Shown one piece after another: positions 21,578 to 32,325 of a stretch of DNA of 64,000 nucleotides. The position numbers and the translations under genes were made by a program. The stretch is from Poecilobothrus nobilitatus (lineage: Eukaryota; Arthropoda; Insecta; Diptera; Dolichopodidae): positions 259,714,793-259,778,792 of the forward strand of contig OX352772.1 of the NCBI GenBank assembly GCA_947095535.1, written 5' to 3'. Every line of letters starts with the position of its first letter. The first letter of the stretch is position 1. Under the pieces are notes generated by a model. It was not told the DNA's origin and ran no database searches. It was given only the letters and a program-made list of their open reading frames with translations.

Positions 21578-22012
21578 TCTGGAAAAATTAAAAATATCTA
21601 AATTATTAAAAATACTAGGGGCCCCTGTTAATGTGTTATTAAATCTTATATTGCATACAAATTCATATAATAGACAGCTACAGTTTAGAAAAATACAATT
21701 TATCAAAAAACGACAATTCATACCTAACATCGGATATATTGTTTATTTTGAGACATACATACATAAGTATGTACTTATTAAAGATTTATGAAAAATCATA
21801 AAAATTGAAATATTAAACAAACTGTTATCATAAACAACCACTCATCCTTATTACTACGGGTTTGTTTATTTTTTTTATTTGGCTTTGTGGCCCACAAATT
21901 GTGGGTCGTTTAGAGTTAAGACCTTTAGCCAAATGCGGAAAAAATAAAATACATACATAAGTACATTGGTTTTCATTTTGCTACCAGAAAATAAAATAAA
22001 AAAGCACTAATA

Positions 22013-22540
22013 CTCTTTTCCTTTGCTTCGCTGTTTTATAACACAAAATTGATTTTGTTGTTATTTTTTCTTTTCTTTTTTCTTCAGAGCTTGAAAATCA
22101 CAATTCACACAGTTCTGCATGGCAAAGGCAAGAAAAAAAGTTTTGCATGTAAAAGATAAACATTCACATGCACTATTTGATTTTCAATATAGTACAGTAA
22201 TATCACAGATGTATAATGTATACATACTCATTATTCTATTCTTTGGAATTTGTACTCTTTTTCTTTGCTTCGCTTTTTGTATAACACAAAATTGATTTTG
22301 TTGTTATTTTTTTCTTTTCTTTTTTCTTCAGAACATCCAATGAAAAAACATAGAAATGAGTATGGATATATTACAGTACATATTTGATATTACTATTTTG
22401 TAGTATTGGTAATGTTGTATACATACTCATTATTATATTCTTTGGAATTTGTACTCTTTTTCTTTGCTTCGCTTTTTGTATGACACAAAATTGATTTTGT
22501 TGTTATTTTTTTCTTTTCTTTTTTCTTCAGAGCATGCAAT
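22013..22540. repeat. Tandem array of about 200-bp units (three units)
   Basis: CTTTGCTTCGCT occurs at 22021, 22263 and 22462, each time followed by ATAACACAAAATTGA, GTTGTTATTTTTT and CTTCAGA. A fourth unit at 24190-24380 lies beyond repeat copy A; taking out copy A restores a spacing of about 197 bp. Confidence 0.85.
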
Positions 22541-22544
22541 AAAA

Positions 22545-24173
22545 AACGAGGAAGAATACAGTTGCCTTTATCAACTCTTAAATACCCGTACGAACCGTTA
22601 GTATGTTCACAGCCAGTCACTGTGCTTACAATATTATTTTTTTAATATTTTAGTATTTTAAAATAATTTGGGTGAATTTTATAATTTCTAGAACTATGGG
22701 TTGTACATATATTCAAACTATTGTTTATACATTCTTCAAAAGCAGATTTTAACCTTCCACATAACGATTATCAATCCAAAACTTTTTCAAATATTCTATA
22801 GTACCATTTAATACTAAGCGGTAAATGTATATTAAATTTACTAAGTACAAAATAGTAAATATAATTTTAAATATTATGTGTATCTGTAAATGCGTATCTA
22901 CATGTTATATTTATATTGTTATAAGTATATCGCCATACATTGCAATATTTCTTCAAAAATATTTCCATTCATAGAATAATTTCTTATAAGTACAATAAAA
23001 TACATATATGTATGTAAATACGGCGCTTTATAATATACATCTATACTCTTATCATTCATTCATCAGTGACATATACGATATGTAAATAAACATGATATTA
23101 TATAAGTTTGTATGTATATCAATATCTTATAAATAAAAATTCTTCAAGCAACCGTTATGTTGTTTATTTACTTACATTTTTTTGTACTACGTATTATATC
23201 CTCAGCAATTTCAAATTATCGAGTAACAAAAAATGCAAAAAATTCGTTAAAGAAATTTGTTAGAAAATTTGAAAAAATCAAGTAACACTTTCGTCAATTA
23301 TAAAGTAACCCTATATTATTAAAAAAAGTTGTTAACAGAAATAGCAGTATAATGTTGAAGTTTTAATTTTTGTGTATTACTTCAAAAAAATTTTAACAGG
23401 TGTTCAAGTTACAGGTGTTTAAAAATAGGAAATTTTCAGTTTTTGACCCCTTACAGCTCCTAAACTGGGGGTGATACAAAAAAAATTCTGAAATGACTCA
23501 TACTTATTTTTTAAGACCTAACTTCTATCAAAATTTCAAGTTTCCAACTTAAACCGTTCAGAAGATAGAAGGGTTAAAAAATTTTGGAAAATTTTAGTTT
23601 CGCATAACGGAAAATTAAGACACCGTATGCCACAACTACATATTTATTGTATATATACTTTTAAAGCTAATAAAAGCAGTAATCGTTTGCCGTTTTCAAA
23701 ATGAAGATATACCTTATGCAACTTGTGCTATAAGAATTTAAATATAGAGCTTTGGGGAGCTGTTGCTCCGTAACGGGTGGGGCTACAAAAAAACGTTATC
23801 AAAAATAAAATTAATATTTTTGTGAAATCTATCAGCAGTTAAAATTTCATAGCTCTATTTAAAAACAAATGTGGGGATCTAAAAGTTAGGTGTTCGAGAG
23901 CTACCCGAAGTTTTGATCGGAACTCAACCAAAAAAAATGGGGAACCTACAAATTGCTTTTAGAATATTTTGTGTAAATTTCAAGATTCTAGCTTTCTTAG
24001 TTTTTGAGTTAGCGTGCTGACGGACGAACGGACGGGCGGACATGGCTCAATCGACTTAGAATTTTTTTCTGATCCGATCCATACCTTTGAAGGTATATCT
24101 AGCTCGCTTATTTCAAGGTGTTACAAACGGAGGAGTAATTTTATTATACCCGATCCTATCGTACGGGTATAAA
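22545..24173 (+). repeat. Dispersed repeat family, copy A (full length)
   Basis: It starts with ACGAGGAAGAATACAGTTGC and ends with CGATCCTATCGTACGGGTATAAA-type sequence. Near the left end ATACCCGTACGA mirrors TCGTACGGGTAT at the right end, so there are subterminal inverted repeats. The interior has no significant reading frame. The right portion carries GAGTTAGCGTGC, ACGGACGAACGG, CTGATCCGATCCATACC and TGTTACAAACGGAGGAG. I use this copy's orientation as plus for the family. Confidence 0.85.
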
Positions 24174-24189
24174 CATAGAAAAGAGCATG

Positions 24190-24380
24190 GATACATTATA
24201 CATATTTGATATTACTATTTTGTAGTATGTATAATGTATGTATACATACTCATCATTATTCTATTCTTTGGAATTTGTACTCTTTTTCTTTGCTTCGCTT
24301 TTTGCATAACACAAAATTGACTTTGTTGTTATTTCCTTCTTTTTTCTTCAGAACATTGAATGAAAAAATAATAACTAATT
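24190..24380. repeat. Fourth unit of the 200-bp tandem array
   Basis: ATGTATACATACTCAT, TTTGGAATTTGTACTC and CTTTGCTTCGCT (24288) match the units at 22.0-22.5 kb. It resumes right after copy A. Confidence 0.8.
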
Positions 24381-24636
24381 TGTGTCATATTATAAGTACT
24401 ATGTAAATGAAACTTGAAGTGCCGAAAAAAAGAGAAACAACAAACAAACAAAAATAAAAAAAAAATCTCAAAAATAATAATTTTGTCCTCTTTATTTCTC
24501 TTTGTTATTTTCCCCTATCCTATTAGTTAAAAAAAGCAATGTTAAACCTGCTTGGTTAAAAAACTTTATTGTAATATTATTATAGATTATTATTAAATTA
24601 TTTTAAATTATTATTAAAATTTTCTGCAAGTACCTG

Positions 24637-25313
24637 TTGAAAATATTCTATATGAATTATTAGAGGTTGACAAAAACTACTAAATGGTACAATTTTAAAA
24701 GTACCATCTATGGGAAATTTTCTTTCAGATGTTTCAATATTTTCTAGCATGAGGTCACAAAATGTTTTCGAATAGAAAATGCAGTAGGAAAATTTTTCAT
24801 TTATAACGTATCCTTGGAAGAAAAGTTTTGGCTCCTCATGTTTACTCATACCAAATTCTTCCATTAAATTCGATAAAACCAGTTAAAACATCTGCAATTT
24901 TTTTAAAATCGCATACAAATGTGGACTTTGCTATTTTCTGCAATCCTCGACGCATTTAAACAAAAATTTAAATTAAAAGAAATTACGAATTATTACTTAC
25001 ATTACTGTAAAAAATTACGAATTATTACTTTTACAGTTGCAATTAAATTTTTTTTTAATACTAAACTTACTAACAACATACTGTATTAAATATTAATCGA
25101 ATACTACTTAATGCATTCGGTTTGTTTAAAATTACCGATGTTTCCTGACACTGTAATTTTATTTTGTTTAAAGTTGCAAGCTCATTATACAAAGCTTCTT
25201 GGTTATGATGGTTATGTTTAATAAAGCCAAGTGGTTTCCTAAGAGCGTTTTCAGAAATAGACAAATTTATTTTACTTTTACATTTTTCATTATAGCAAAC
25301 ATAAATAGAATAA
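24637..25313 (-). pseudogene. MULE-type transposase, N-terminal part with FLYWCH-like finger
   Basis: Minus-strand reading from 25313 gives SYSIYVCYNEKCKSKIN...GFIKHNHHNQEAL, a Cys-x4-Cys...His-x-His finger of the FLYWCH type that usually leads MULE transposases. After a break, RRGLQKIAKSTFVCDFKKIA and FFQGYVINEKFSYCIFYSK lead to KFPIDGTFKIVP, the first catalytic Asp region, and QPLIIHIEYFQ. The protein then continues at 21577 beyond the insertion. At least one frameshift lies near 24860-24880. DNA binding by the finger and strand transfer by the DDE core are family knowledge. Confidence 0.75.
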
Positions 25314-25330
25314 GATTTATAATTGTATCT

Positions 25331-25392
25331 TTATACCCGTACGATTACTCCTCCGTTTGTAACACCTCGAAATAAGAAAGAAATATACTTTT
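25331..25392 (-). repeat. Dispersed repeat family, copy B, outer end
   Basis: TTTATACCCGTACGA, then TACTCCTCCGTTTGTAACAC and CTCGAAATAAG match the family's right end in reverse orientation, lacking the TAGGATCGGGTATAATAAAAT inner half. The copy resumes at 26092. Confidence 0.8.
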
Positions 25393-26091
25393 CTGATCAT
25401 TTTCAACAAGTTTATCGCAAGTAAAAAAGGGTGCTGGTCAGGACTTAATTCCTCCATTCGTTTTACATAATTGCTCTCACAGTCTAATCTTCCCTCTTCA
25501 TTTTATTTTCAAGAGCGTCAATTGGGATTTTTTATATAATTTTATATTATAAGTCACTTTCAATTGGGATTTTCCCACAAAAGTGGAAATCCTCCCACTT
25601 AACCCCTATTTTTAAAAAAGGGGATAGAGCATCGGTGGAAAATTATCGAGGTATAGCAATCCTTTCGACTATACCTAAATTATTTGAAAAAATTGTCGTT
25701 GATAGAATTACTCCTATCATAAATGCAAAACTAAATGAACAACAATATGGTTTCAGAAAAGGTCGTTCAACTACTACGAACCTGATGGTTTATACATCTG
25801 AAATCCTGAATCAAATGGAGAAAGGGTACCAAGTTGATGCAATTTACACTGATTTTAGCAAAGCTTTCGATCGTGTAGATCATTTCACTTTGCTAAACAA
25901 ACTATCAACTTTTGGCATTTCGGGTTCATATCTTGAGTGGCTTAATTCTTATCTTATAGAAAGAACTCAAAATGCTAAATTTCGTGGTGTATTATCCAAC
26001 ACCATCGGGGTCACTTCCGGTGTACCGAAAGGCAGCCATTTAGGCCCGCTTCTGTTTAATGTTTTTATTTCAGATCTTTCGGAATATCTCA
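25393..26091 (+). pseudogene. LINE reverse transcriptase fragment inside repeat copy B
   Basis: It begins in worn pre-RT sequence (GAGQDLIPPFVLHNCSHS) and then, from 25635, reads NYRGIAILSTIPKLFEKIVV, QQYGFRKGRSTTTNL, motif A TDFSKAFDRVDH and GVTSGVPKGSHLGPLLFNVF. It stops at DLSEYLK, before the catalytic ADD motif, where the frame runs into repeat sequence. It belongs to the jockey/CR1 group. A TCAATTGGGATTTT phrase is doubled near 25515 and 25560. Both ends are internal to the LINE and there is no poly(A), so it did not arrive as a normal 5'-truncated LINE copy. Confidence 0.8.
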
Positions 26092-27637
26092 AAGGTATGG
26101 ATCGGATCAGAATCAAATTCTGAGTCGATTAAGCCATGTCCGTCCGTCAACACGCTAACTCAAAAACTACGAAAGCTAGAATCTTGAAATTTACACAAAA
26201 TATTTTGGGAGCAATTTATAGGTTCCCTTTTTTTTTGGTTGAGTTCCGACCAAAACTTCGGGTAGCTCCCAAACAACTAACTTTTAGATCTCCACATTTT
26301 TTTTGAAATAGTGCCATGCAATTTTAACTGCTGATAGATATCATAAAAATATTAATCATAAAAATATTAATTTTATGATCATATTAATTTTTCTGTAGCC
26401 CCACCCGTTAATAAGCTACAGTCCCCCAAAGTTCGAAAAATCTCTATATTTAAATTGTTGTGTTATGCTCTATAAGGTATAACTTCAATCGAAAATTCCA
26501 AACGATAGGTGCTATTATGAGCTTTACAAACATGTATATAATAAATATATATTTATGCTATACGGTGTCTTAATTTACCGTTATGCGAATCTGAATTATT
26601 GCAAAATCCTTTAACCCTTCTATCTTCTAAACGGTTTAAGTTGGAAACTAGATATTTTGACAGAAGTTAGATCTTTGAAAATAAGTATGAGTCATTTCAG
26701 AAATTTTTTTTGTATCACCCACGTGTAAGAGCTTTAAGGCATCAAAAACTGAAAATTTACTATTTTTAAACACCTGTAACTTGAACGCCTGTTAAAATTT
26801 TTTTAAAGTAATACACAAAAATTAAAGCTTCAATATTATACTCTTATTTCTGTTAACAACTTTTTTTAATAATATAGGGTTACTTTAAAATTGACAAAAG
26901 TGTTACTTGATGTTTTCAAGTTTTCTAACAAATTTCTTTAACGAATTTTTTGCATTTTGTTTTACTCGATAATTTGAAATTGGTGTGGATATAATGCGTA
27001 GTACAAAAAAATGTAAATAAATAAACAACATAACGGTTGCTTGAAGAATTTTTATTTATAAAATATTGATATACATACAAACTTATATAATATCATGTTT
27101 ATTTACATATCGTATATGTCACTGATGAATGAATGATAAGAGTATAGATGTATATTATATAGCGCCGTATTTACATACATATATGTATTTTATTGTACTT
27201 ATAAGAAATTATTCTATGAATGGAAATATTTTTAAAGAAGTATTGCAATGCATATATCGCCACTTATAACAATATAAATATACTATGTGCGCATTAATAT
27301 AATATAATATTTAAAATTATATTTACTATTTTGTACTTAGTAAATTTAATATACATTTACCGCTTAGTATTAAATGGTACTATAGAATATTTGAAAAAGT
27401 TTTGGATTGATAATCTTTATATGGAAGGTTAGAATCTGCTTTTGAAGAATGTATAAACATATAGTTTGTATATATGTACAACCCATAGTTCTAGAAATTA
27501 TAAAATTCACACAAATTATTTTAAAATACTAAAATATTAAAAAAATAATATTGTAAGCAGAGTGAAAGGCTGTGAACACACTAACGGTTCGTACAGGTAT
27601 CTAAGAGCTGACAAAGGCAACTGTATTCTTTCTCCTT
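26092..27637 (-). repeat. Dispersed repeat family, copy B, main part
   Basis: Reverse-oriented match to copy A: GGTATGGATCGGATCAG, CATGTCCGTCCGTC, TAGGTTCCC, and at the far end ACGGTTCGTACAGG and GGCAACTGTATTC. It ends near 27637, with CTCCTTTTTT in place of CTCGTTTT. Confidence 0.85.
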
Positions 27638-27797
27638 TTTTATAAATTTGTTTTTCTTGAATTAAATATATATATTAATTCACTGTTCAGTTTTTTTCCC
27701 TTAATATTTCCTTTCCTTTTCCTTTAACCCATTTCCTTTCATGGTTAAATTTTTATTTTTTCAACCTAATAATGAAATGCACTTTGTTTAAATTTTA

Positions 27798-28068
27798 TTA
27801 TACCCGTACTATAAGAATCGGGTATATTAAAATTGCTCCTTGGTTTGTAACACTTCGAAATAAGCTAGCTATATATATGTTCAAAGATATTGATCGGATA
27901 GAATAAAATTCTGAGTCGATTAAGCTTTGTCGTTCCGTCTGTCCGTCAGCAAGACAACTAAAAAACTAAGAAAGCTAGAGTCTTGAAACTAACACAAAAT
28001 ATTCTTACATGAATTTGTAGGTTCCCTATATTTTTTGGTTGAGATCCGACCAAAACTTCGGGTGGCAG
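27798..28068 (-). repeat. Dispersed repeat family, copy H (terminal fragment)
   Basis: TTATACCCGTACTATAAG...CGGGTATA, GTTTGTAACAC, GAGTCGATTAAGC and GGTTCCCTATATTTTTTGG match the family's right end in reverse. The match stops at 28068, at the hairpin that follows. Confidence 0.8.
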
Positions 28069-28157
28069 ATAAAAGTAAATTGCTGCAATAAGGTTAAATA
28101 AAAATCTGCGAAATTTGAGGTTCGTGTTTTTTTTTTATTCCAGCAATTTACTTTTAT
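28069..28157. repeat. Perfect 17-bp inverted repeat, 89 bp in all
   Basis: ATAAAAGTAAATTGCTG at 28069-28085 is the exact reverse complement of CAGCAATTTACTTTTAT at 28141-28157. The 55-base interior is non-coding. It could be a tiny foldback element or MITE at the edge of copy H. Confidence 0.75.
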
Positions 28158-28690
28158 ATTTATTATAACAGTCCAAAAAGTTAAAGTTTTGCAATCAATT
28201 TTATTTTCTACTTTTTAGGGGGCGAATTCGGTTTTGATAAAAGCATATTTTAAAAAAATTTTTTTTTACATTATTTTATTTTATACTTTTTAGTTTTAAA
28301 AGAAACATAATTTGAACTTAAAAAAAATATGGGATATTTTTTATTCACACATACATTATTGTTTCTGATATAAACAAATGTTTAAGTAAATTAAGAGATT
28401 AGTTAAATCGATTCCATTACAGCAAGAGGAAACATTTTTTATTCCAGTATTTCATAAATAATGGAATACCTCGAAAAGTAAAATATGTACCCAAATACTG
28501 TGATTATAAATATTACAATCCAATTTTAGTTGAAGCAACATTTCTAACACGTACCTATGAAAATGATATGGATAAATGTATTTTACTGTATATTTCTATA
28601 GTATAGTATTAGTAGTATATCGTATATCCAAACAAACATCTAATCTTGAACACCTACCTACCTAGTAATCTCTTAATAAGATCATGCAGA
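28158..28690. other. AT-rich spacer
   Basis: No gene or repeat that I can name. Confidence 0.4.
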
Positions 28691-29990
28691 AAAAAATGTT
28701 GACAAATATCTTGATTTAAATTATAAACAAATGGAGCGGAACAAAATAATTTAGAAAATTAGTTTAACATAATATTAGGTAAGTACCTACATACATACTT
28801 ACAAACATATATATTTAGGTAGTTTTAATTTTTTGTGTTGACAAAATTTTGTTTGTAAATCGTAATTCGTAATGCGCGAAAGCATAATTTTGTAATGATC
28901 TTTACTTTTTATTATATTCTTAACTATGTAAAAATAATATATGTATGGATGTAGTTTGAATTTGGCAATTGGAATTATTTTGAATAAAATTTTATATGTA
29001 TATCTTATATGCACAATATACATAATAAATGTTCCTAAATAAAACACATTAAACCTTAATTTTTAACGCCATTCATATTCAAGATGCAATAAAGCATGTT
29101 GACAACAAATATTCTGATTTAAATCCTAAATAAATGTTTTAAATCAAAATAATTTAGCAATATAAAAATATTGTATGTACCTATATTGATGTGCACATGT
29201 GTTTTGCTAAATCTTAATACAAAACACATGTGCACATCAAGATTGATTGAACTAAATTATTATAGGAGGAAAGATCAAATAATATGTGTGTATTATATGC
29301 ATGAATAAGAATAAAAATAAAGTTTTGAATCTGTTATACATAAAATTTTATTTAAAAAATGTTGATGTTTTAGTTAAAAAAAAAAAAAGTATACATTACA
29401 CGAATTCCATTGAAACGAAATAACCCTCACTTTCAAGACCTGTACACATTCCTCTGCACTATACAACACTTAAATATTTTATTAACAGATTACGAACATA
29501 AAATCTTAATTTTTAAGACTATGCATATTCAATATGCATTAAAGAATGTTGACAGCAAATATTTTGATTTAAATCCTCAACAAATGTTGTAAAACAAACT
29601 AATTTAGCAACATACATAAAAATGTATGGATTGTGTTTTTTCTAAATATGCTAATACAAAACACCATATGCAATGGACATCGACATTTTACTATTATAGG
29701 AGGAAAGATCAAAAATATGTGTGTGTATTGTATGCATGAATAAGAGATAAAAATGTAAGTTTTAAATTCATATATTATATACATAATATATACATATTTT
29801 ATTCAAAAAATGTTGATAAATAGATAGTTAAAAAAAAAAAAAATTGCATGTGAACTAGATTCGATCCGAATTACCCTGACTTTCGAAACCTGCACACTTT
29901 CCTCTGCACCATACAACACTTACAAATGTTGCTAACAGATTACGAACATAATAAAAAGCGTAACAGAATGACAAATAAATAAACAAATAA
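28690..29990. repeat. Degenerate tandem array, about 400-450-bp units
   Basis: ATGTTGACA(A/G)CAAATAT.TGATTT occurs near 28697, 29095 and 29544; GGAGGAAAGATCAAA at 29267 and 29699; CCTCTGCACTATACAACACTT-like text at 29451 and 29902. Spacings are 398-451 bp. Frames of about 60 codons here are by-products. Confidence 0.75.
29186..29240. repeat. Perfect 21-bp stem-loop in the 450-bp array
   Basis: The arms 29186-29206 and 29220-29240 are exact reverse complements around GTGCACATGTG, with a 13-base loop. The matching place in the next unit (about 29630-29680) keeps only a degraded form. Confidence 0.8.
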
Positions 29991-30210
29991 ACCGACACCG
30001 ACGAGTTAATATAAAAGCATATAAAAAAATAAAAATATAAGATGTATAACAATTCCTAGCCAAATACAAAAGTATGTAATATGTATAAGAAAACGTTACA
30101 TATCAAAATTCAAAATTTAAATAAAAATATTATTGCAATTTTATAATGTTCTTTATTTCTACTTAAAAATGCGACTCTTTAAAAACTTTGGTTTATACAC
30201 TGCCTTGTTT

Positions 30211-31142
30211 TTATACCCGTACGATAGGATCGAGTATAATAAAATTACTCCTCCGTTTGTAACACAAGCGAGCTAGATGTACCTTCAAAGGTATGGATCG
30301 GATCAGAATCAAATTCTGAGTCGATTAAGCCATGTCCGTCCGTCAACACGCTAACTCAAAAACTAAGAAAGCTAGAATCTTGAAATTTACACAAAATATT
30401 TTGGGAGCAATTTGTAGGTTCCCTATTTTTTTGGGTTGAACTCCGACCAAAACTTCGGGTAGCTTCCGAACAACTAACTTTTAGATCTCCACAATTTTTT
30501 TGAAATAGAGCCATGAAATTTTAACTGCTGATAGATATCATAAAAATATTAATTTTATGACAATATTATTTTTTCTGTAGCCCCACCCATTAAGGAGCTT
30601 CAGCCCCCCAAAGTTCGAAAAATCTCTATATTTAAAGTATTATAACACAAGCTCTATAAGGTATATGTTCAATCTGAAAATTCCAAACGATAGTTGCTAT
30701 TATGAGCTTTACAAACATGTATATAATAAATATATACTTCTGCTGTACGGTGTCTTAATTTACCGTTATGCGAAACTGAATTATTGCAAAATCCTTTAAC
30801 CCTCCTATCTTCTAAACGGTTTAAGTTGGAAACTTGAAATTTTGACAGAAGTTAGATCTTTGAAAATAAGTATGAGTTATATCAGAAATTTTTTTTTGTG
30901 TCACTTCCCGTTTAGGAGCTGTAAGGGGTCAAAAACTGAAAATTTGAAGAATGTATAAACATATAGTTTGAATATATGTACAACCGAGAGTTCTAGAAAT
31001 TATAAAATTCACCCAAATTATTTTAAAATACTAAAATATTAAAAAAACAATATTGTAAGCAGAGTGACAGGCTGTGAACATACTAACGGTTCGTACGGGT
31101 ATCTAAGAGTTGACAGAGGCAACTGTATTCTTTCTCGTTTTC
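30211..31142 (-). repeat. Dispersed repeat family, copy C (internal deletion)
   Basis: It begins TTATACCCGTACGATAGG and ends GGCAACTGTATTC...CTCGTTTT. Near 30945 the text jumps from GTCAAAAACTGAAAATTT directly to GAAGAATGTATAAAC, removing about 600 bp present in copies A and D. Confidence 0.85.
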
Positions 31143-31479
31143 TATGTGTTATGTACATAAATATCAGATGTACGTTTCTTTCTTTTCATAGCATAACATT
31201 TTAATATTTCTTTTTTTCTCTCTGTTATGTAGGTAAATATCACATGTACGTATATGTAAGAAATAGACTTTAAAAATATTTAAAAACAATCAAAATCACA
31301 TTTTTGTTCTTTTTGTCCTATTTAGTTTTTACTTTTCTTCCCAGTATTACATTTTAATGTTTTTTGTTTTCTGTTATTTACGCTAAGTATTTCTTTTATT
31401 TTTATTTTTTAATATTAAATTTATACATACAGTCTATTTAAAAAATAAAATTTTATACCTATAGAACATTCTAAATTTT

Positions 31480-31592
31480 TTATATCCGTACGATAGGATC
31501 GGGTATATTAAAATTGCTCCTCCGTTTGTAACACCTCAAAATAAACTAGCTAGTTTATAAAAGTTGACAAAGGCAACTGTACTCTTCCATCC
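31480..31592 (-). repeat. Dispersed repeat family, copy I (113-bp deletion derivative)
   Basis: TATATCCGTACGATAGGATC...GTTTGTAACACCTC from one end joins after ACTAGCTAG directly to AAAGTTGACAAAGGCAACTG from the other. Only the two termini remain. Confidence 0.75.
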
Positions 31593-31614
31593 ACACCCTA
31601 ATATTGACTGTAGC

Positions 31615-31730
31615 ATAAAATTCAGAAAATGTTAGATATAAAATTAAAAATTTAATTAAAAATATTGTTGCGATTTTATATTTTAAATTGTGCTCCTTTA
31701 AAAGCTTTGATTTTCCACACTGCATTACTT
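31615..31730. repeat. 116-bp dispersed direct repeat, first copy
   Basis: CATAAAATTCAGAAAATGTTAG through TGTGCTCCTTTAAAAGCTTT recurs at 32326-32440, and a weaker relative lies at about 30105-30210. It is non-coding. Confidence 0.8.
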
Positions 31731-31799
31731 TTCAATCAAATATCAATGTTAAATTAACATTCAACAAATGTATACATATATGAATTTTGAATTTCTTTT

Positions 31800-32110
31800 A
31801 TTCTTTTTTCTGTTATGTGCAGTAGCATTTTTTGCTATTAAAACTGTTATTATTGCATACAAACCTTTATTTTCTATGATTTAATATGCTATACATAAAT
31901 GTTATATTACAAATTTTTAATTTTTTTTATTCTTTTTTTCTGTTATGTACAGTATTAGTTTTTGCTATGAACATTTTTATTGTTGCAAACATTTATTTTC
32001 TATGATTTTATATTATGATATAGGTAGTTACATAAATGTTATTAAAAATTTTCTTTATTCTTTTTTTCTGTTATGTGCAGTATTAGTTTTGCTATGAAAA
32101 ATGTTACGTT
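31800..32110. repeat. Tandem array of about 129-bp units (three units)
   Basis: TTCTGTTATGT(G/A)CAGTA begins near 31809, 31939 and 32068, each followed by TTTTTGCTAT, a TATTGTTGCAAAC-like phrase and TTTTCTATGATTT. Confidence 0.8.
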
Positions 32111-32325
32111 ATTGTTGCAAACAACGTTTACGGCTTTTATATAATAGATTACATATAGAACATTCTAAATTTTTTTTGTTCGTTTATGTTTACCGTCCAT
32201 TCATAAGCATTCAAAAACATAATTGTTGCTATTAATTGATATTGTGGTAGTTTAAAATAATAATTCTATAACTATACATATATACCCATAAACTCACTCA
32301 TATATCCATTTTATTGGCTGGAAAG

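Larger units (their letters stand above)
21578..24636. mobile_element. 3.07-kb insertion splitting the MULE transposase
   Basis: TTGAAAATAT occurs at 21569-21578 and again at 24637-24646. Taking out one copy and everything between rejoins the transposase in frame (HIEYFQ then FFFVLM). The insertion therefore seems to have made a 9-10 bp target duplication, a size produced by MULE-type and some other cut-and-paste elements. Its own ends are AT-rich with no convincing inverted repeat and no transposase inside. It contains a 200-bp tandem array and repeat copy A. Confidence 0.6.

Noticed and set aside
21085..24636. One large intron of about 3 kb in the MULE gene instead of an insertion
   Set aside because: A GT and an AG are available at the edges, but splicing there puts the halves out of frame, while removing the insertion with one duplicated 9-10-mer restores it.
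28690..29990. CRISPR-like array
   Set aside because: Repeats are about 400-450 bp long and degenerate, with no short repeat-spacer pattern; the genome is eukaryotic.
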